A stretch of 64,000 nt of DNA from Leisingera sp. NJS204 (lineage in GTDB: Bacteria; Pseudomonadota; Alphaproteobacteria; Rhodobacterales; Rhodobacteraceae), in the NCBI RefSeq assembly GCF_004123675.1, contig NZ_CP035417.1:2719501-2783500 (forward strand), read 5' to 3'. The notes beneath the pieces were generated by a model. The model saw nothing but the letters and a program-made list of their open reading frames with translations. It had not been told where the DNA came from and searched no databases. The position numbers were made by a program, and so were the translations under genes. Shown piece by piece: positions 55,774 through 63,980 of the stretch. Numbering within the stretch: the first letter of the stretch is position 1; the number at the start of each line of letters is the position of its first letter.

Positions 55774-56256
55774 TCAATCCTCAGGCTCTTGATCTCCGGC
55801 CCCGCCCAGCAGCTGCCTGTCCCGGCCCGGGCGCGGGTCACGCAGGGCCTGCAGGCGGCGGGCGGAATCCATCGCGAATTTCTGGATCAGCTTTCTGCGG
55901 CGCGCCGGCGGCAGTTTGTCCTCCGGCGCCATGCGGATGATTTCGGCATCATACGGGTCAGCAATAATCAGCCCGGTGCCGTCCGGCAGCAGCTCGGTTG
56001 GAAACGCCAGATCCACCGCCCAGAAATAGCGGTCGCACCACTCCAAATAGCCCTCCCACTTGCTGTCGGACTGGAAATCAGCGCGGCTGGACTTGCACTC
56101 GATCACCCACAGCTCCCCCTTGGGACCCAGCGCCATCACATCGACGCGCAGGCCGCGGGCCGGCGCAAACTCCTCCAGCGGTGCATAGCCCAGCGAGCGC
56201 AGATAGCGCGACACCCCGCGGGCGAGTTTCTGTCCAGGCTGCAGATCATTCATCAT
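55774..56256 (-). CDS. mmcB: MmcB family DNA repair-associated nuclease-like protein
   Basis: A 160-aa protein with the core of a PD-(D/E)xK nuclease: LRVDVMALGPKGELWVIECKSSRADF near 37-62, in which Asp and Glu-x-Lys would be catalytic. The C-terminal EDKLPPARRRKLIQKFAMDSARR helix fits MmcB, a protein named from the damage-inducible mutagenesis genes of Caulobacter. Start is ATG 56256 or 56253; no strong ribosome binding site. Convergent with the small acidic gene. Confidence 0.82.
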   Translation of the reverse strand: MMNDLQPGQKLARGVSRYLRSLGYAPLEEFAPARGLRVDVMALGPKGELWVIECKSSRADFQSDSKWEGYLEWCDRYFWAVDLAFPTELLPDGTGLIIADPYDAEIIRMAPEDKLPPARRRKLIQKFAMDSARRLQALRDPRPGRDRQLLGGAGDQEPED

Positions 56257-56553
56257 ACGGGCAAATGTGAACAATTAGGGAACAAGTTGCAATCCCGCGG
56301 TTTTAACCGGAAACAACCCGCCAGCACTCCGTTCCCCTTGTAACAGCGCGCCGGGCAGACTATTTACGGCCTTGGCGGGTTCTGCCCTTCTTGTGACAGG
56401 CAGCATTCCAGTGGCCTTAAGCAATTCCACGGGAGCTGGCTCTGTTCGGACCCTGGTCCGTTTACCTGGCGCCCACCTGTACAAACAGGTCCCCGGGAAT
56501 CAAAGCCGCACGGTTGATTGGTGGTCCCGCCGCATTTTCCCTTACCGCCAAAG

Positions 56554-56583
56554 AAAAAACGCGCCTTCCGGATGGAAAGCGCG
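56554..56583 (-). terminator. Terminator of the small membrane protein gene
   Basis: CGCGCCTTCC (56560-56569) pairs with GGAAAGCGCG (56574-56583) with one mismatch; six T follow on the minus strand (56554-56559). The rest of the 350-base gap 56257-56606 shows no gene. Confidence 0.8.
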
Positions 56584-56606
56584 GGCGGATTGCGTTTTGC
56601 AATGTT

Positions 56607-56936
56607 TCAGCGGCGGCTGCGCAGCTGGCGCTCACGCTGGGAAAGCTCGTCAGCCGGAACACGCACCGGCTGGAGTTCATTAACCACAGGAGTGCCGCGG
56701 CGGGGCCCGCCGTCCTTTTCAGCCATGGCCATCACCGCCCAGGCAAACTGCACACCGGCAAAGACGATGCCATGCATGAACCATAATAGGAACACCGCCA
56801 AGAGGCCCGCGTCGGATGTGGAAACCAGCCCCCAAAGGTTCATCACATTGAACCAAAGCAGCATCGCCACAAATACGGCAGCAATCCCAAAGCCGGTCAC
56901 GACGTTGCGGATATACATCTTCACCAGTTCAGGCAT
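56607..56936 (-). CDS. Small membrane protein, two transmembrane helices
   Basis: A 109-aa protein with two clear membrane segments (VVTGFGIAAVFVAMLLWF and AVFLLWFMHGIVFAGVQFAW, about 14-31 and 46-65) and a basic cytoplasmic tail (LSQRERQLRSRR). Start ATG 56936 has GGAGGA nine bases upstream. I know similar conserved hypotheticals in Rhodobacteraceae but no function. Confidence 0.75.
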   Translation of the reverse strand: MPELVKMYIRNVVTGFGIAAVFVAMLLWFNVMNLWGLVSTSDAGLLAVFLLWFMHGIVFAGVQFAWAVMAMAEKDGGPRRGTPVVNELQPVRVPADELSQRERQLRSRR

Positions 56937-57103
56937 CTGAGTCCTCCAGATATGCAATAGGAGGTTATCAGTCTTTACAGCGCCGTCCAGCGCTTCCGGA
57001 GAAATAAGCGGAATTTGCCGCACCCTTTGCGATTGGCCGTTTCCCAAAGAAAAAGGCGCACTCTACAGCGCGCCCTTTCTCCATCGAAGTCGGAACTACC
57101 GCC

Positions 57104-57586
57104 TCAGAAGGCTTCCGGTTTGGCTTCGCGTGCCATGTGGTCCAGCACGGCGTTGACGAATTTCGCCTCCTTGCCTTCGGGAAAAAAGGCACGTGCGATA
57201 TCGACAAACTCGTTTATCACCACTTTGGGCGGGGTGTCGGACTGGCTCAACTCGGCCCCGGCCGCGCGGAACAGCGCGCGCAAGGTGGGATCGATCCGGG
57301 CAATCGGCCATTTCGCCACCAGGGCGCGGTCGGTCATCTGGTCGATCTGCGCCTGATGGTTCACGGCTTCGCGTATCAGCTTGCGGAAGATCTTGTTATC
57401 CCCCTCCGCCATCTCGTCACCCTCATAGACAGCGCCAAAGCGGTGGTCCTCAAACTCGACGATCACCTTGTCAAAGGTGAGGCCGCTGTGTTCCATTTGG
57501 AACAGCGCCTGCACAGCATAAAGCCGCGCTGCCGATCTCATCTGATTCTTGCCATTGCCCTTGGGGCGGCTGTCCTGGGTGCTCAT
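57104..57586 (-). CDS. nusB: Transcription antitermination factor NusB
   Basis: RNA-binding factor that with NusE holds RNA polymerase on boxA sites of rRNA operons. The 160-aa product is all-helical with RSAARLYAVQALFQMEHSG near 20-38 and PPKVVINEFVDIARAFFPEGKEAKFVNAVLDHMAR (C-terminal, cited in part as VVINEFVDIA and FVNAVLDHMA), both family marks. The start overlaps the ribH stop by four bases, so it is the last member of the ribBX-ribH-nusB operon, a common bacterial order. Confidence 0.93.
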   Translation of the reverse strand: MSTQDSRPKGNGKNQMRSAARLYAVQALFQMEHSGLTFDKVIVEFEDHRFGAVYEGDEMAEGDNKIFRKLIREAVNHQAQIDQMTDRALVAKWPIARIDPTLRALFRAAGAELSQSDTPPKVVINEFVDIARAFFPEGKEAKFVNAVLDHMAREAKPEAF

Positions 57587-58134
57587 ACGCTGGTGGATCC
57601 GTTGTCTGTACCGGCGACCTGGTACGCCCCGGTGGGCGCCTTGAAACCGATGCCTTTGGTCTGGGCGCCCCACTTACGCGTGAGTGCGATCAGATGCAAG
57701 GCCGCAGCTGCCGCGCCGCCACCTTTGTTCTGATCGGCTGTATCTGCCCGCACTTCGGCTTGTTTGCGGTTCTCCACTGTCAGGATGCCGTTGCCGATGC
57801 ACAGCCCCTGCAGGCCCATCAGCTGGATCGCGCGGCTGCTGTCGTTGCAGACGGTGTCATAATGGGTGGTTTCACCGCGGATCACGCAGCCCAGCGCCAC
57901 GTAGCCGTCGAAATTCGAGGTCCGGTCGGCAATTGCAATCGCTGTCGGCACTTCCAATGCGCCGGGCACTTCGACGATCTCGAAAGTTCCGCCTGCGGCT
58001 TCGATCTCGGCTGCGGCGCCGGTGACCAGATTGTCGGCGATATCCTTGTAATAAGGCGCCACAACAATCAGCATCTTCACCGGCTTGTCGAATTCCGCAC
58101 GCGGCAGGGTGTAATGGGTTTCATGTCCAGCCAT
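57583..58134 (-). CDS. ribH: 6,7-dimethyl-8-ribityllumazine synthase RibH
   Basis: Condenses the RibB product with the ribitylamino-pyrimidine to lumazine, the penultimate riboflavin step. The 183-aa protein has FEIVEVPGALEVPTAI near 51-66, GCVIRGETTHYDTVCNDSSRAIQ near 81-103 (with His at the active site, cited in part), and GNGILTVEN near 114. The start region (AGHETHYTLP) adds a little length over the usual about 155. It lies one base after ribBX. Confidence 0.95.
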   Translation of the reverse strand: MAGHETHYTLPRAEFDKPVKMLIVVAPYYKDIADNLVTGAAAEIEAAGGTFEIVEVPGALEVPTAIAIADRTSNFDGYVALGCVIRGETTHYDTVCNDSSRAIQLMGLQGLCIGNGILTVENRKQAEVRADTADQNKGGGAAAAALHLIALTRKWGAQTKGIGFKAPTGAYQVAGTDNGSTSV

Positions 58135-58135
58135 A

Positions 58136-59263
58136 TCAATCGTCCTTCAGAATGGGGCGGCTGCCGGTGATGGACAGCCCATAGGCATCCAGCCCGACAT
58201 ATTTGGTCGAGGGCGAGTCGGTCAGCAGAACCAATTCGTTCAAACCCAGGCTTGACAGGATCTGCGCGCCGATGCCGGTCTGTTTGATGGTCACTGTCCG
58301 CGCGCCGTCTTCCTCATTGGCATAAAGCGCATTGCGGGGCTGGCGGAACAGGGTCACCACACCGCGGCCCTCTTCGGCAATGATCTCCATCGCGCGGGGC
58401 AGCTGGCGGGCCGATTTCGGGCCAAGTCCCAGAATATCGGTCGCCTCATGCAGCGCATGGGTACGCACCAGCACCGGCTCCGGCGTGGTGATGTCGCCCT
58501 TGATCATCACCACATGCTCGATGCCATGGGTCTGGTCGGTGAACAGCCGCATTTCCCACTCGCCGCCGATTTCCGAGGTCACGGTCTCGCGCGAGGTTTC
58601 CGTCACCAGATTGTCGTTGCGGGCGCGGTAGGTGATCAGGTCGGAAATGGTGCCGATCTTCAGCCCGTGCGTCGCGGCGTACTCCACCAGATCGGGCAGC
58701 CGTGCCATGGTGCCGTCTTCCTTCATGATCTCGCAGATCACCGACGACGGGTACTGACCGGCAAGCCGGGCCACGTCGCAGCCGGCCTCGGTATGGCCTG
58801 CACGCACCAGCACCCCGCCCCGGCGCGCGCGCAGCGGGAAGACATGACCGGGGGTGGCAATATCGGCAGCAGTATTGTCGGGGTCGATGGCGGTGGCCAC
58901 GGTCAGCGCCCGGTCGGCGGCAGAGATGCCGGTGGAAACGCCTTCGCGCGCCTCGATCGAAACTGTGAAAGCAGTCTCATGGCGCGACGAATTGTGCAGC
59001 GCCATCATCGGCAGGCCCAGCTCTTCGATTCGATCAGCAGGCAGGGTCAGGCAGATCAGCCCGCGGCCATGGGTGGCCATGAAATTGATCGCCGCCGCAT
59101 CCGCAGCTTGCGCCGGAATCACCAGATCGCCTTCGTTCTCGCGGTCCTCGTGATCGACAAGGATGAACATGCGGCCCTGGCGGGCCTCCTCAATGATGTC
59201 TTCAATCGGGCTGATGGCGTCGCGCAATTGCGCCTCAACCGGCCCCGGTGTTTCAAAGCTCAT
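58136..59263 (-). CDS. ribB: 3,4-dihydroxy-2-butanone-4-phosphate synthase with degenerate RibA-like domain (RibBX type)
   Basis: N-terminal about 205 residues are an intact RibB domain: FILVDHEDRENEGDLVIPAQ near 33-52 (metal and substrate acids), and HTEAGCDVARLAG near 155-167, making DHBP from ribulose 5-phosphate. The C-terminal about 165 residues look like GTP cyclohydrolase II, but the zinc-binding cysteines (normally SLRCDCG) are replaced by LGLGPKSAR, so the second activity should be absent. This matches the RibBX variant described in Proteobacteria. Total 375 aa. Start ATG 59263. GTP cyclohydrolase must come from another gene. Confidence 0.9.
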   Translation of the reverse strand: MSFETPGPVEAQLRDAISPIEDIIEEARQGRMFILVDHEDRENEGDLVIPAQAADAAAINFMATHGRGLICLTLPADRIEELGLPMMALHNSSRHETAFTVSIEAREGVSTGISAADRALTVATAIDPDNTAADIATPGHVFPLRARRGGVLVRAGHTEAGCDVARLAGQYPSSVICEIMKEDGTMARLPDLVEYAATHGLKIGTISDLITYRARNDNLVTETSRETVTSEIGGEWEMRLFTDQTHGIEHVVMIKGDITTPEPVLVRTHALHEATDILGLGPKSARQLPRAMEIIAEEGRGVVTLFRQPRNALYANEEDGARTVTIKQTGIGAQILSSLGLNELVLLTDSPSTKYVGLDAYGLSITGSRPILKDD

Positions 59264-59457
59264 GTAGCAGCCTTTCGATGCGCAAAGGCAGCACGCCTGG
59301 CGCTGCGGGTTCTTTCCCTGCCAGATAGCCCACAGACGGGGCAAATGCCAGTCCCGCAAACGGCACAGAGGGGTCTGGACGCGGCTTGTGCATCTGTGCA
59401 CAAATGATTTTGGATCCAATCCATAGGGCCAGGGCTTCATCGGGAAGGGAAAGACAG

Positions 59458-60510
59458 ATGCGCGCATCCCGCATTATCCAGGCGGTTGAGGCACATGCCG
59501 AGGGCGAGCCGGGCCGGGTGATCACCGGCGGCATGCCGCTGTTGCGCGGCAATTCGGTGTTTGAAAAGATGCAGGATATGGCGGCCAATCATGATGATAT
59601 CCGCCTGCAAATGCTGCGCGAACCGCGCGGCAATCCCGGGCTCTGCGGCAATGCGATTGTGCCGCCCTGCCATCCGGAAGCGGACGCCGGTTTTATCATC
59701 TTCGAGCAGACCGAGTATCCGCCGATGTCGGGCTCCAACACGATCTGCGTGGTGACGGTCCTGCTGGAGACCGGCGTGGTGGCGATGGTGGAACCGGTGA
59801 CCGAGCTGGTGCTGGAGGCACCCGCCGGGCTGATCCGGGTGCGGGCCGAATGCCGGAATGGCAAGGTGACGCGGGTGGAGTTCGAGAATGTGCCGGCCTT
59901 TGCGGTGCATCTGGACGCGCCGGTGGAGGTTGCAGGTCTTGGCACGGTCACCGTGGATGTGGCCTGGGGCGGGATGTTCTTTGTGCTGGCTGAGGCCGGG
60001 AGGCTGGGGATTACCCTTGATGCAGACAACGGCGCAGAGATCGTGCGGGTGTCGGAAGCGATCCGCCATGCCACTGCCGAGCAGCTGCCCGTAGCGCATC
60101 CTGAAAATCCGGAAATCACCGGCCCTACGATCACCAACCTGTGGGGCGCTCCGGTGGCAGATGGCACCCACGGCCGCGGGGCGGTCACCATCTCGACTGG
60201 TCCGTTCGACCCGGAGCAACCGCAGGACGCCAGCGGCATCTTGGACCGCTCACCTTGCGGCACCGGCACCTGCGCCAAGATGGCGGTGCTGCATGCGCGC
60301 GGCAAGCTGGGGATTGGGCAGGGTTATGTGAATGCCGGACCACTGGGCACCACGTTCACCGGGCGCATCACAGCGGAGACGCAAGTCGGACCGTACAAGG
60401 CCATCATCCCCGCCCTGTCCGGCCAAGGATGGATCTACGGGCTGAGCCATTACACGCTGGACCCCAGCGACCCGTTCCCATTGGGCTATACCGTCGGCGA
60501 CATGTGGTGA
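59458..60510 (+). CDS. Proline racemase superfamily enzyme, Ser/Cys type (hydroxyproline epimerase / dehydratase)
   Basis: A 350-aa two-domain enzyme. In proline racemases the catalytic pair is Cys/Cys; here the first residue is Ser91 (YPPMSGSNTI) and the second is Cys267 (SPCGTGTCA). Also NPGLCGNAI and HAEGEPGR are conserved. In this superfamily Ser/Cys members have been reported to act on 4-hydroxyproline and/or trans-3-hydroxyproline, not on proline itself. Substrate therefore is probably a hydroxyproline; no uptake or catabolic hyp genes are adjacent. ATG 59458 has AAGGG upstream. Confidence 0.82.
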   Translation: MRASRIIQAVEAHAEGEPGRVITGGMPLLRGNSVFEKMQDMAANHDDIRLQMLREPRGNPGLCGNAIVPPCHPEADAGFIIFEQTEYPPMSGSNTICVVTVLLETGVVAMVEPVTELVLEAPAGLIRVRAECRNGKVTRVEFENVPAFAVHLDAPVEVAGLGTVTVDVAWGGMFFVLAEAGRLGITLDADNGAEIVRVSEAIRHATAEQLPVAHPENPEITGPTITNLWGAPVADGTHGRGAVTISTGPFDPEQPQDASGILDRSPCGTGTCAKMAVLHARGKLGIGQGYVNAGPLGTTFTGRITAETQVGPYKAIIPALSGQGWIYGLSHYTLDPSDPFPLGYTVGDMW

Positions 60511-60511
60511 C

Positions 60512-60583
60512 GCGCGCCGCCCCGCGGCGCGCCACGCCCAACGCCTTGGGGAGCACTTCAGTGCTGCTCAAGGGGGCGGGAGC
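60512..60583 (+). repeat. Intergenic repeat element, copy 3
   Basis: Perfect 9-bp hairpin GCGCGCCGC/GCGGCGCGC (60512-60532), then ACGCCCAAC (60534-60542), hairpin GAGCAC/GTGCT-CTC, and GGGCGGGAGC (60574-60583). It begins two bases after the stop of the racemase-type gene. Confidence 0.65.
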
Positions 60584-60601
60584 TTATGAGTGTGGCGGGA
60601 T

Positions 60602-60660
60602 GAGGGGCGCTGCCCCTCGGCCTTGCGGCCTCACCCCGGAGTATTTTTGGAAAGATGAAG
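60602..60660 (+). repeat. Terminator-like repeat with conserved CCCCGGAGTATTTTTGG tail
   Basis: GAGGGGC (60602-60608) pairs with GCCCCTC (60612-60618), a second small hairpin GGCC/GGCC follows, then CCCCGGAGTATTTTTGG and AAAGATGAAG. I remember very similar tails at many gene ends in Rhodobacteraceae, so this is probably a multicopy intergenic element or terminator; only one copy is in this window. Confidence 0.55.
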
Positions 60661-60673
60661 AGGCTGCGCCGTT

Positions 60674-61261
60674 TTATCCGGCTTCCTGCAGACGCGCGAC
60701 GTAGCGGGCCAGGGTGTCGATTTCCAGGTTGATGCGGCTGCCCAGCTTCACATCGCCCCAGGTGGTGACCTCCTTGGTGTGCGGAATGAAATTGATGCCG
60801 AAATCACAGCCATCCACATCATTCACTGTCAAGGAAGTGCCGTTCAGGGCAACCGATCCTTTGGAGGCTATGAAGCGGGCCAGGTCCTGCGGTGCGCGCA
60901 GGGTAACGCGGGTACTGTCGCCCTCGTCTTTCAGCTCCACAACTTCAGCGACGCCGTCCACATGGCCGGACACGATATGGCCGCCCAGCTCGTCGCCCAC
61001 CTTCAAAGCGCGCTCGAGGTTGATCCGCTTGCCCGTGGTCCAGCTGTCCAGGTTGGTCTTGGAGACAGTCTCGGCCGAAATCTGCACGTCGTACCAGTCC
61101 TCGCCCAGCGCAATCACTGTCAGGCAGACCCCGTCAGAAGCGATGGAGGCGCCGATATCGATGCTGGCAGTGTCATAGCTGGTACGGATGCGGGCGCGAA
61201 GGTCGCCTTGCTGCTCCAGTTCGGCGATGGTGCCAACGTCCGTGATAATGCCTGTAAACAT
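60674..61261 (-). CDS. ribE: Riboflavin synthase alpha subunit RibE
   Basis: Dismutates two lumazines to riboflavin. The 195-aa product has two lumazine-binding barrels: MFTGIITDVGTI at the start, SIASDGVCLTVI near 48-59 and the second-repeat counterpart VALNGTSLTVNDV near 143-155, plus GGHIVSGHVDG near 99-109. Start ATG 61261 follows GGGGAGCGG. It lies convergent to the racemase-type gene and about 1.4 kb from the rest of the rib genes; ribD is not in the window. Confidence 0.94.
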   Translation of the reverse strand: MFTGIITDVGTIAELEQQGDLRARIRTSYDTASIDIGASIASDGVCLTVIALGEDWYDVQISAETVSKTNLDSWTTGKRINLERALKVGDELGGHIVSGHVDGVAEVVELKDEGDSTRVTLRAPQDLARFIASKGSVALNGTSLTVNDVDGCDFGINFIPHTKEVTTWGDVKLGSRINLEIDTLARYVARLQEAG

Positions 61262-61424
61262 GGGTCCGCTCCCCGCAGATGATGTGCCGATGCTGCCGCA
61301 GAGGTAGCCAAGCCGCGCGCGCTCCACAAGCCCCGGCTTGCCTTACCGCCCTTCGCGGCCATAGTTTCGCCCCAGTCAATTGTTAATCAATCCTTGAGAC
61401 TGCCACCGTATTTCTGACACCGGG

Positions 61425-62717
61425 ATGTCACGCCACCTGATGAAACACCGCAGCTTTCTGTTCCTGCAAGGCCCGCATGGGCCGTTTTTCGCCGCCCTTG
61501 GACGATTGCTGCGGGCTGCGGGCTGTGATGTGGCCCGGGTGGGGTTCAATGCGGGCGATCAGGCCTTCTGGCGCGGCAAAGACAGTTATTTGCCCTTTAC
61601 CGGCAGCCCTGAAGATTGGCCGGAGGTGTTGGCCGGACTGCTGGAAAGCCGCGGCATCACCGACATCGTGCTGTATGGCGACACCCGCCCTATTCACGCC
61701 AGCGCGATCAAAGCCGCGCAGCAACGCGGTATCACCGTGCATGTTTTCGAGGAAGGCTATCTTCGCCCCTATTGGGTGACTTACGAGCGCGGCGGCGCCA
61801 ATGGCCATTCGCGGCTGATGGAGATGGACGTTCCGGACATGCAGGAGGCGCTGGCGCTGTCCGACATGGAAGCACCGCTGCCCCCCGCACACTGGGGCGA
61901 CATGCGACAGCATGTGTTTTACGGTGCGTTGTACCATTGGTTCGTGATGTTCCGGAACCGCAAGTACCGCAATTTCCGGCCGCACCGTTCATTGACGGTG
62001 ACCAAGGAGTTCCGGCTGTATTTGAAACGGTTGCTGCTGATGCCCGTTCAGGCACTGGAGCGGCGGCTGGCGGAGCGGCGCATCCGCAATGGCGGGTTTC
62101 CCTATCATCTGGCGCTCTTGCAGCTGGAGCATGACAGCTCGTTTCAGATGCATTCGCCATTCTCCAGCATGGGCGAGTTTCTGGAGGAGGTGATCCGCGG
62201 CTTTGCCGAAGGCGCCCCGCGCCACCATCATCTGGTGATCAAGGCGCATCCGCTTGAGGACGGCCGTGCCCAAGTGCGCCGCACGCTGCGCCGGCTGGCG
62301 CACGAGCACAGCATCGAAGACCGGGTGCATTATGTGCGCGGCGGCAAGCTGGCGCAACTGCTGAACGAAGCACGCACCGCGGTGACCGTCAATTCCACTG
62401 CCGGCCAGCAGGTGCTGTGGCGCGGCATTCCGTTGCGGGTGTTTGGGCGCGCGGTTTACGGCAAGCCGGAGTTTGTATCCGAGCAGCCCCTGCCGGAGTT
62501 TTTTGCCGCTGCCTGCCGCCCGGACAGCCGCGCTTACAAGGATTACCGGCGGTTCCTGCTGGAAACCTCGCAGGTGCCCGGCGGCTACTACTCCCGCGAG
62601 GGGCGGCGCCAGCTGCTGCGCCAAGTGGCGGACATGATGCTGGCGGACGAAGACCCCTATGACGCGCTGCGCCTGGGCACAGCGGCACCGCGGCAACAGT
62701 TGCGTCTGGTGACCTGA
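61425..62717 (+). CDS. Capsule polysaccharide protein, KpsS-like
   Basis: A 430-aa cytoplasmic protein of the capsule_synth (KpsS/KpsC-C) family: FLFLQGPHGPFFAALGRLL near 11-29, the VFNAGD-type region, DTRPIHASAI, FEEGYLRPYWVT near 108-119 (family hallmark), and VNSTAGQQVLWRGIP near 322-336. In E. coli KpsS adds Kdo to the lipid anchor of group 2 capsules. ATG 61425 or 61440 both possible. It precedes a Wza/KpsD-type export gene. Confidence 0.85.
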   Translation: MSRHLMKHRSFLFLQGPHGPFFAALGRLLRAAGCDVARVGFNAGDQAFWRGKDSYLPFTGSPEDWPEVLAGLLESRGITDIVLYGDTRPIHASAIKAAQQRGITVHVFEEGYLRPYWVTYERGGANGHSRLMEMDVPDMQEALALSDMEAPLPPAHWGDMRQHVFYGALYHWFVMFRNRKYRNFRPHRSLTVTKEFRLYLKRLLLMPVQALERRLAERRIRNGGFPYHLALLQLEHDSSFQMHSPFSSMGEFLEEVIRGFAEGAPRHHHLVIKAHPLEDGRAQVRRTLRRLAHEHSIEDRVHYVRGGKLAQLLNEARTAVTVNSTAGQQVLWRGIPLRVFGRAVYGKPEFVSEQPLPEFFAAACRPDSRAYKDYRRFLLETSQVPGGYYSREGRRQLLRQVADMMLADEDPYDALRLGTAAPRQQLRLVT

Positions 62718-62812
62718 CTCAGCTGCGCCCAAAGACTGGATTTTTCCCTGCTGGCAGGTTAGGTTGCCCCTAAAACTTGAGGCAAACAATAATTGGTCGA
62801 GGAGACCGAGCA

Positions 62813-63946
62813 GTGAAATCCGTTCCCCTTCGCTGGGCGCGTCCAGTGGCGATGCTCGCAGCATTGACCCTTGCGGCCTCATGCGGCCTGCCCAAGGTCG
62901 GCCCCAACAAGCGCCAGATCTTTGCCGGTTCCGTGCAGCGGGAAGGCGATGCCTTCATCGTCTCCGTCAACGACCGCGTCGCCCGTGCCACCGCCGTGGT
63001 GCCGGCCCTTGGCTTTTCGTCAGGCTTTACGTCTGCCGGCCGGCTGACCTCGGACACCATCCGTCCCGGCGATGTGCTGGGCCTGACGGTCTGGGAAAAC
63101 GTGGATGACGGGCTGCTGGCCGCCGAGGCGACCAATTCCACCGTGCTGGAAGAGGTGCAGGTCGACAGCGCAGGCTATATCTTCGTGCCCTACGCGGGCC
63201 GCCTGCGCGCCTCCGGCAACACACCGGACCAGCTGCGCGAGACCATCACCAAAAAGCTTGAAGACCAGACCCCCGACCCGCAGGTGCAGGTGCGCCGTCT
63301 GGCCGGTGACGGTGCCACCGTTAGCCTGACAGGCGCCGTGGGCGGCCAGGGCGTCTATCCGATCGAACGCCCGACCCGCACCCTGTCGTCGATGCTGGCC
63401 CAGGCCGGCGGTGTGACGATCCAGCCGGAAATTGCCCAGGTCACCGTGATTCGCGGCCAGGAAAAGGGCAAGATCTGGTTCCAGGACCTGTTCGACCATC
63501 CGGAGCTGGATGTAGCCCTGCGCGGCGGCGACCGTATTCTGGTTGAGGAAGACACCCGCTCCTTCACCGCCTTGGGGGCGACCTCGGCCCAGGCGCGGGT
63601 GCCATTTGAAAGCCAGGACCTGTCAGCGCTGGAAGCGATTGCCCAGGTTGGCGGGCTGATTTCCACCGCCTCTGATCCGACTGGCGTCTTTGTGCTGCGC
63701 AATGAGCCGGCCGAGATTGCCAACCAGGTGCTGGGCCGCGATGATCTGATCGGGGCGCAGCGTTTGGTCTATGTGTTGAACCTGACTCAGCCGAACGGAT
63801 TGTTTGTCGCCCGGGATTTCGTGATCCGCGACGATGACACCCTGTATGTGACTGAGGCGCCGTATACCCAGTGGACCAAGACCATTTCGCTGCTGGTGAC
63901 ACCAGTGGGGTCGCTGTCAAGCGTTTCCAGCGCCGTTGGCGGTTAA
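62813..63946 (+). CDS. Polysaccharide export lipoprotein, Wza/KpsD family
   Basis: Outer-membrane channel for capsule or exopolysaccharide. The 377-aa product starts at GTG 62813 (GAGGAG eight bases upstream), has a lipoprotein signal ending in LAASC (acylated Cys), a Poly_export domain (RPGDVLGLTVWENVDDG near 85-100; DSAGYIFVPYAGRL) and two SLBB repeats (VSLTGAVGGQGVYPI and FTALGATSAQARVPF). The C-terminal hydrophobic stretch (TISLLVTPVGSLSSV) would be the alpha-helical barrel part. Likely part of a larger capsule locus running off the window. Confidence 0.88.
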   Translation: MKSVPLRWARPVAMLAALTLAASCGLPKVGPNKRQIFAGSVQREGDAFIVSVNDRVARATAVVPALGFSSGFTSAGRLTSDTIRPGDVLGLTVWENVDDGLLAAEATNSTVLEEVQVDSAGYIFVPYAGRLRASGNTPDQLRETITKKLEDQTPDPQVQVRRLAGDGATVSLTGAVGGQGVYPIERPTRTLSSMLAQAGGVTIQPEIAQVTVIRGQEKGKIWFQDLFDHPELDVALRGGDRILVEEDTRSFTALGATSAQARVPFESQDLSALEAIAQVGGLISTASDPTGVFVLRNEPAEIANQVLGRDDLIGAQRLVYVLNLTQPNGLFVARDFVIRDDDTLYVTEAPYTQWTKTISLLVTPVGSLSSVSSAVGG

Positions 63947-63980
63947 ACCGCCGTGCGTCAAAGCGCTGGCCAGCACAAAG

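Noticed and set aside
59264-59457. FMN riboswitch before ribBX
   Set aside because: None of the conserved RFN-box pieces is found in the spacer.
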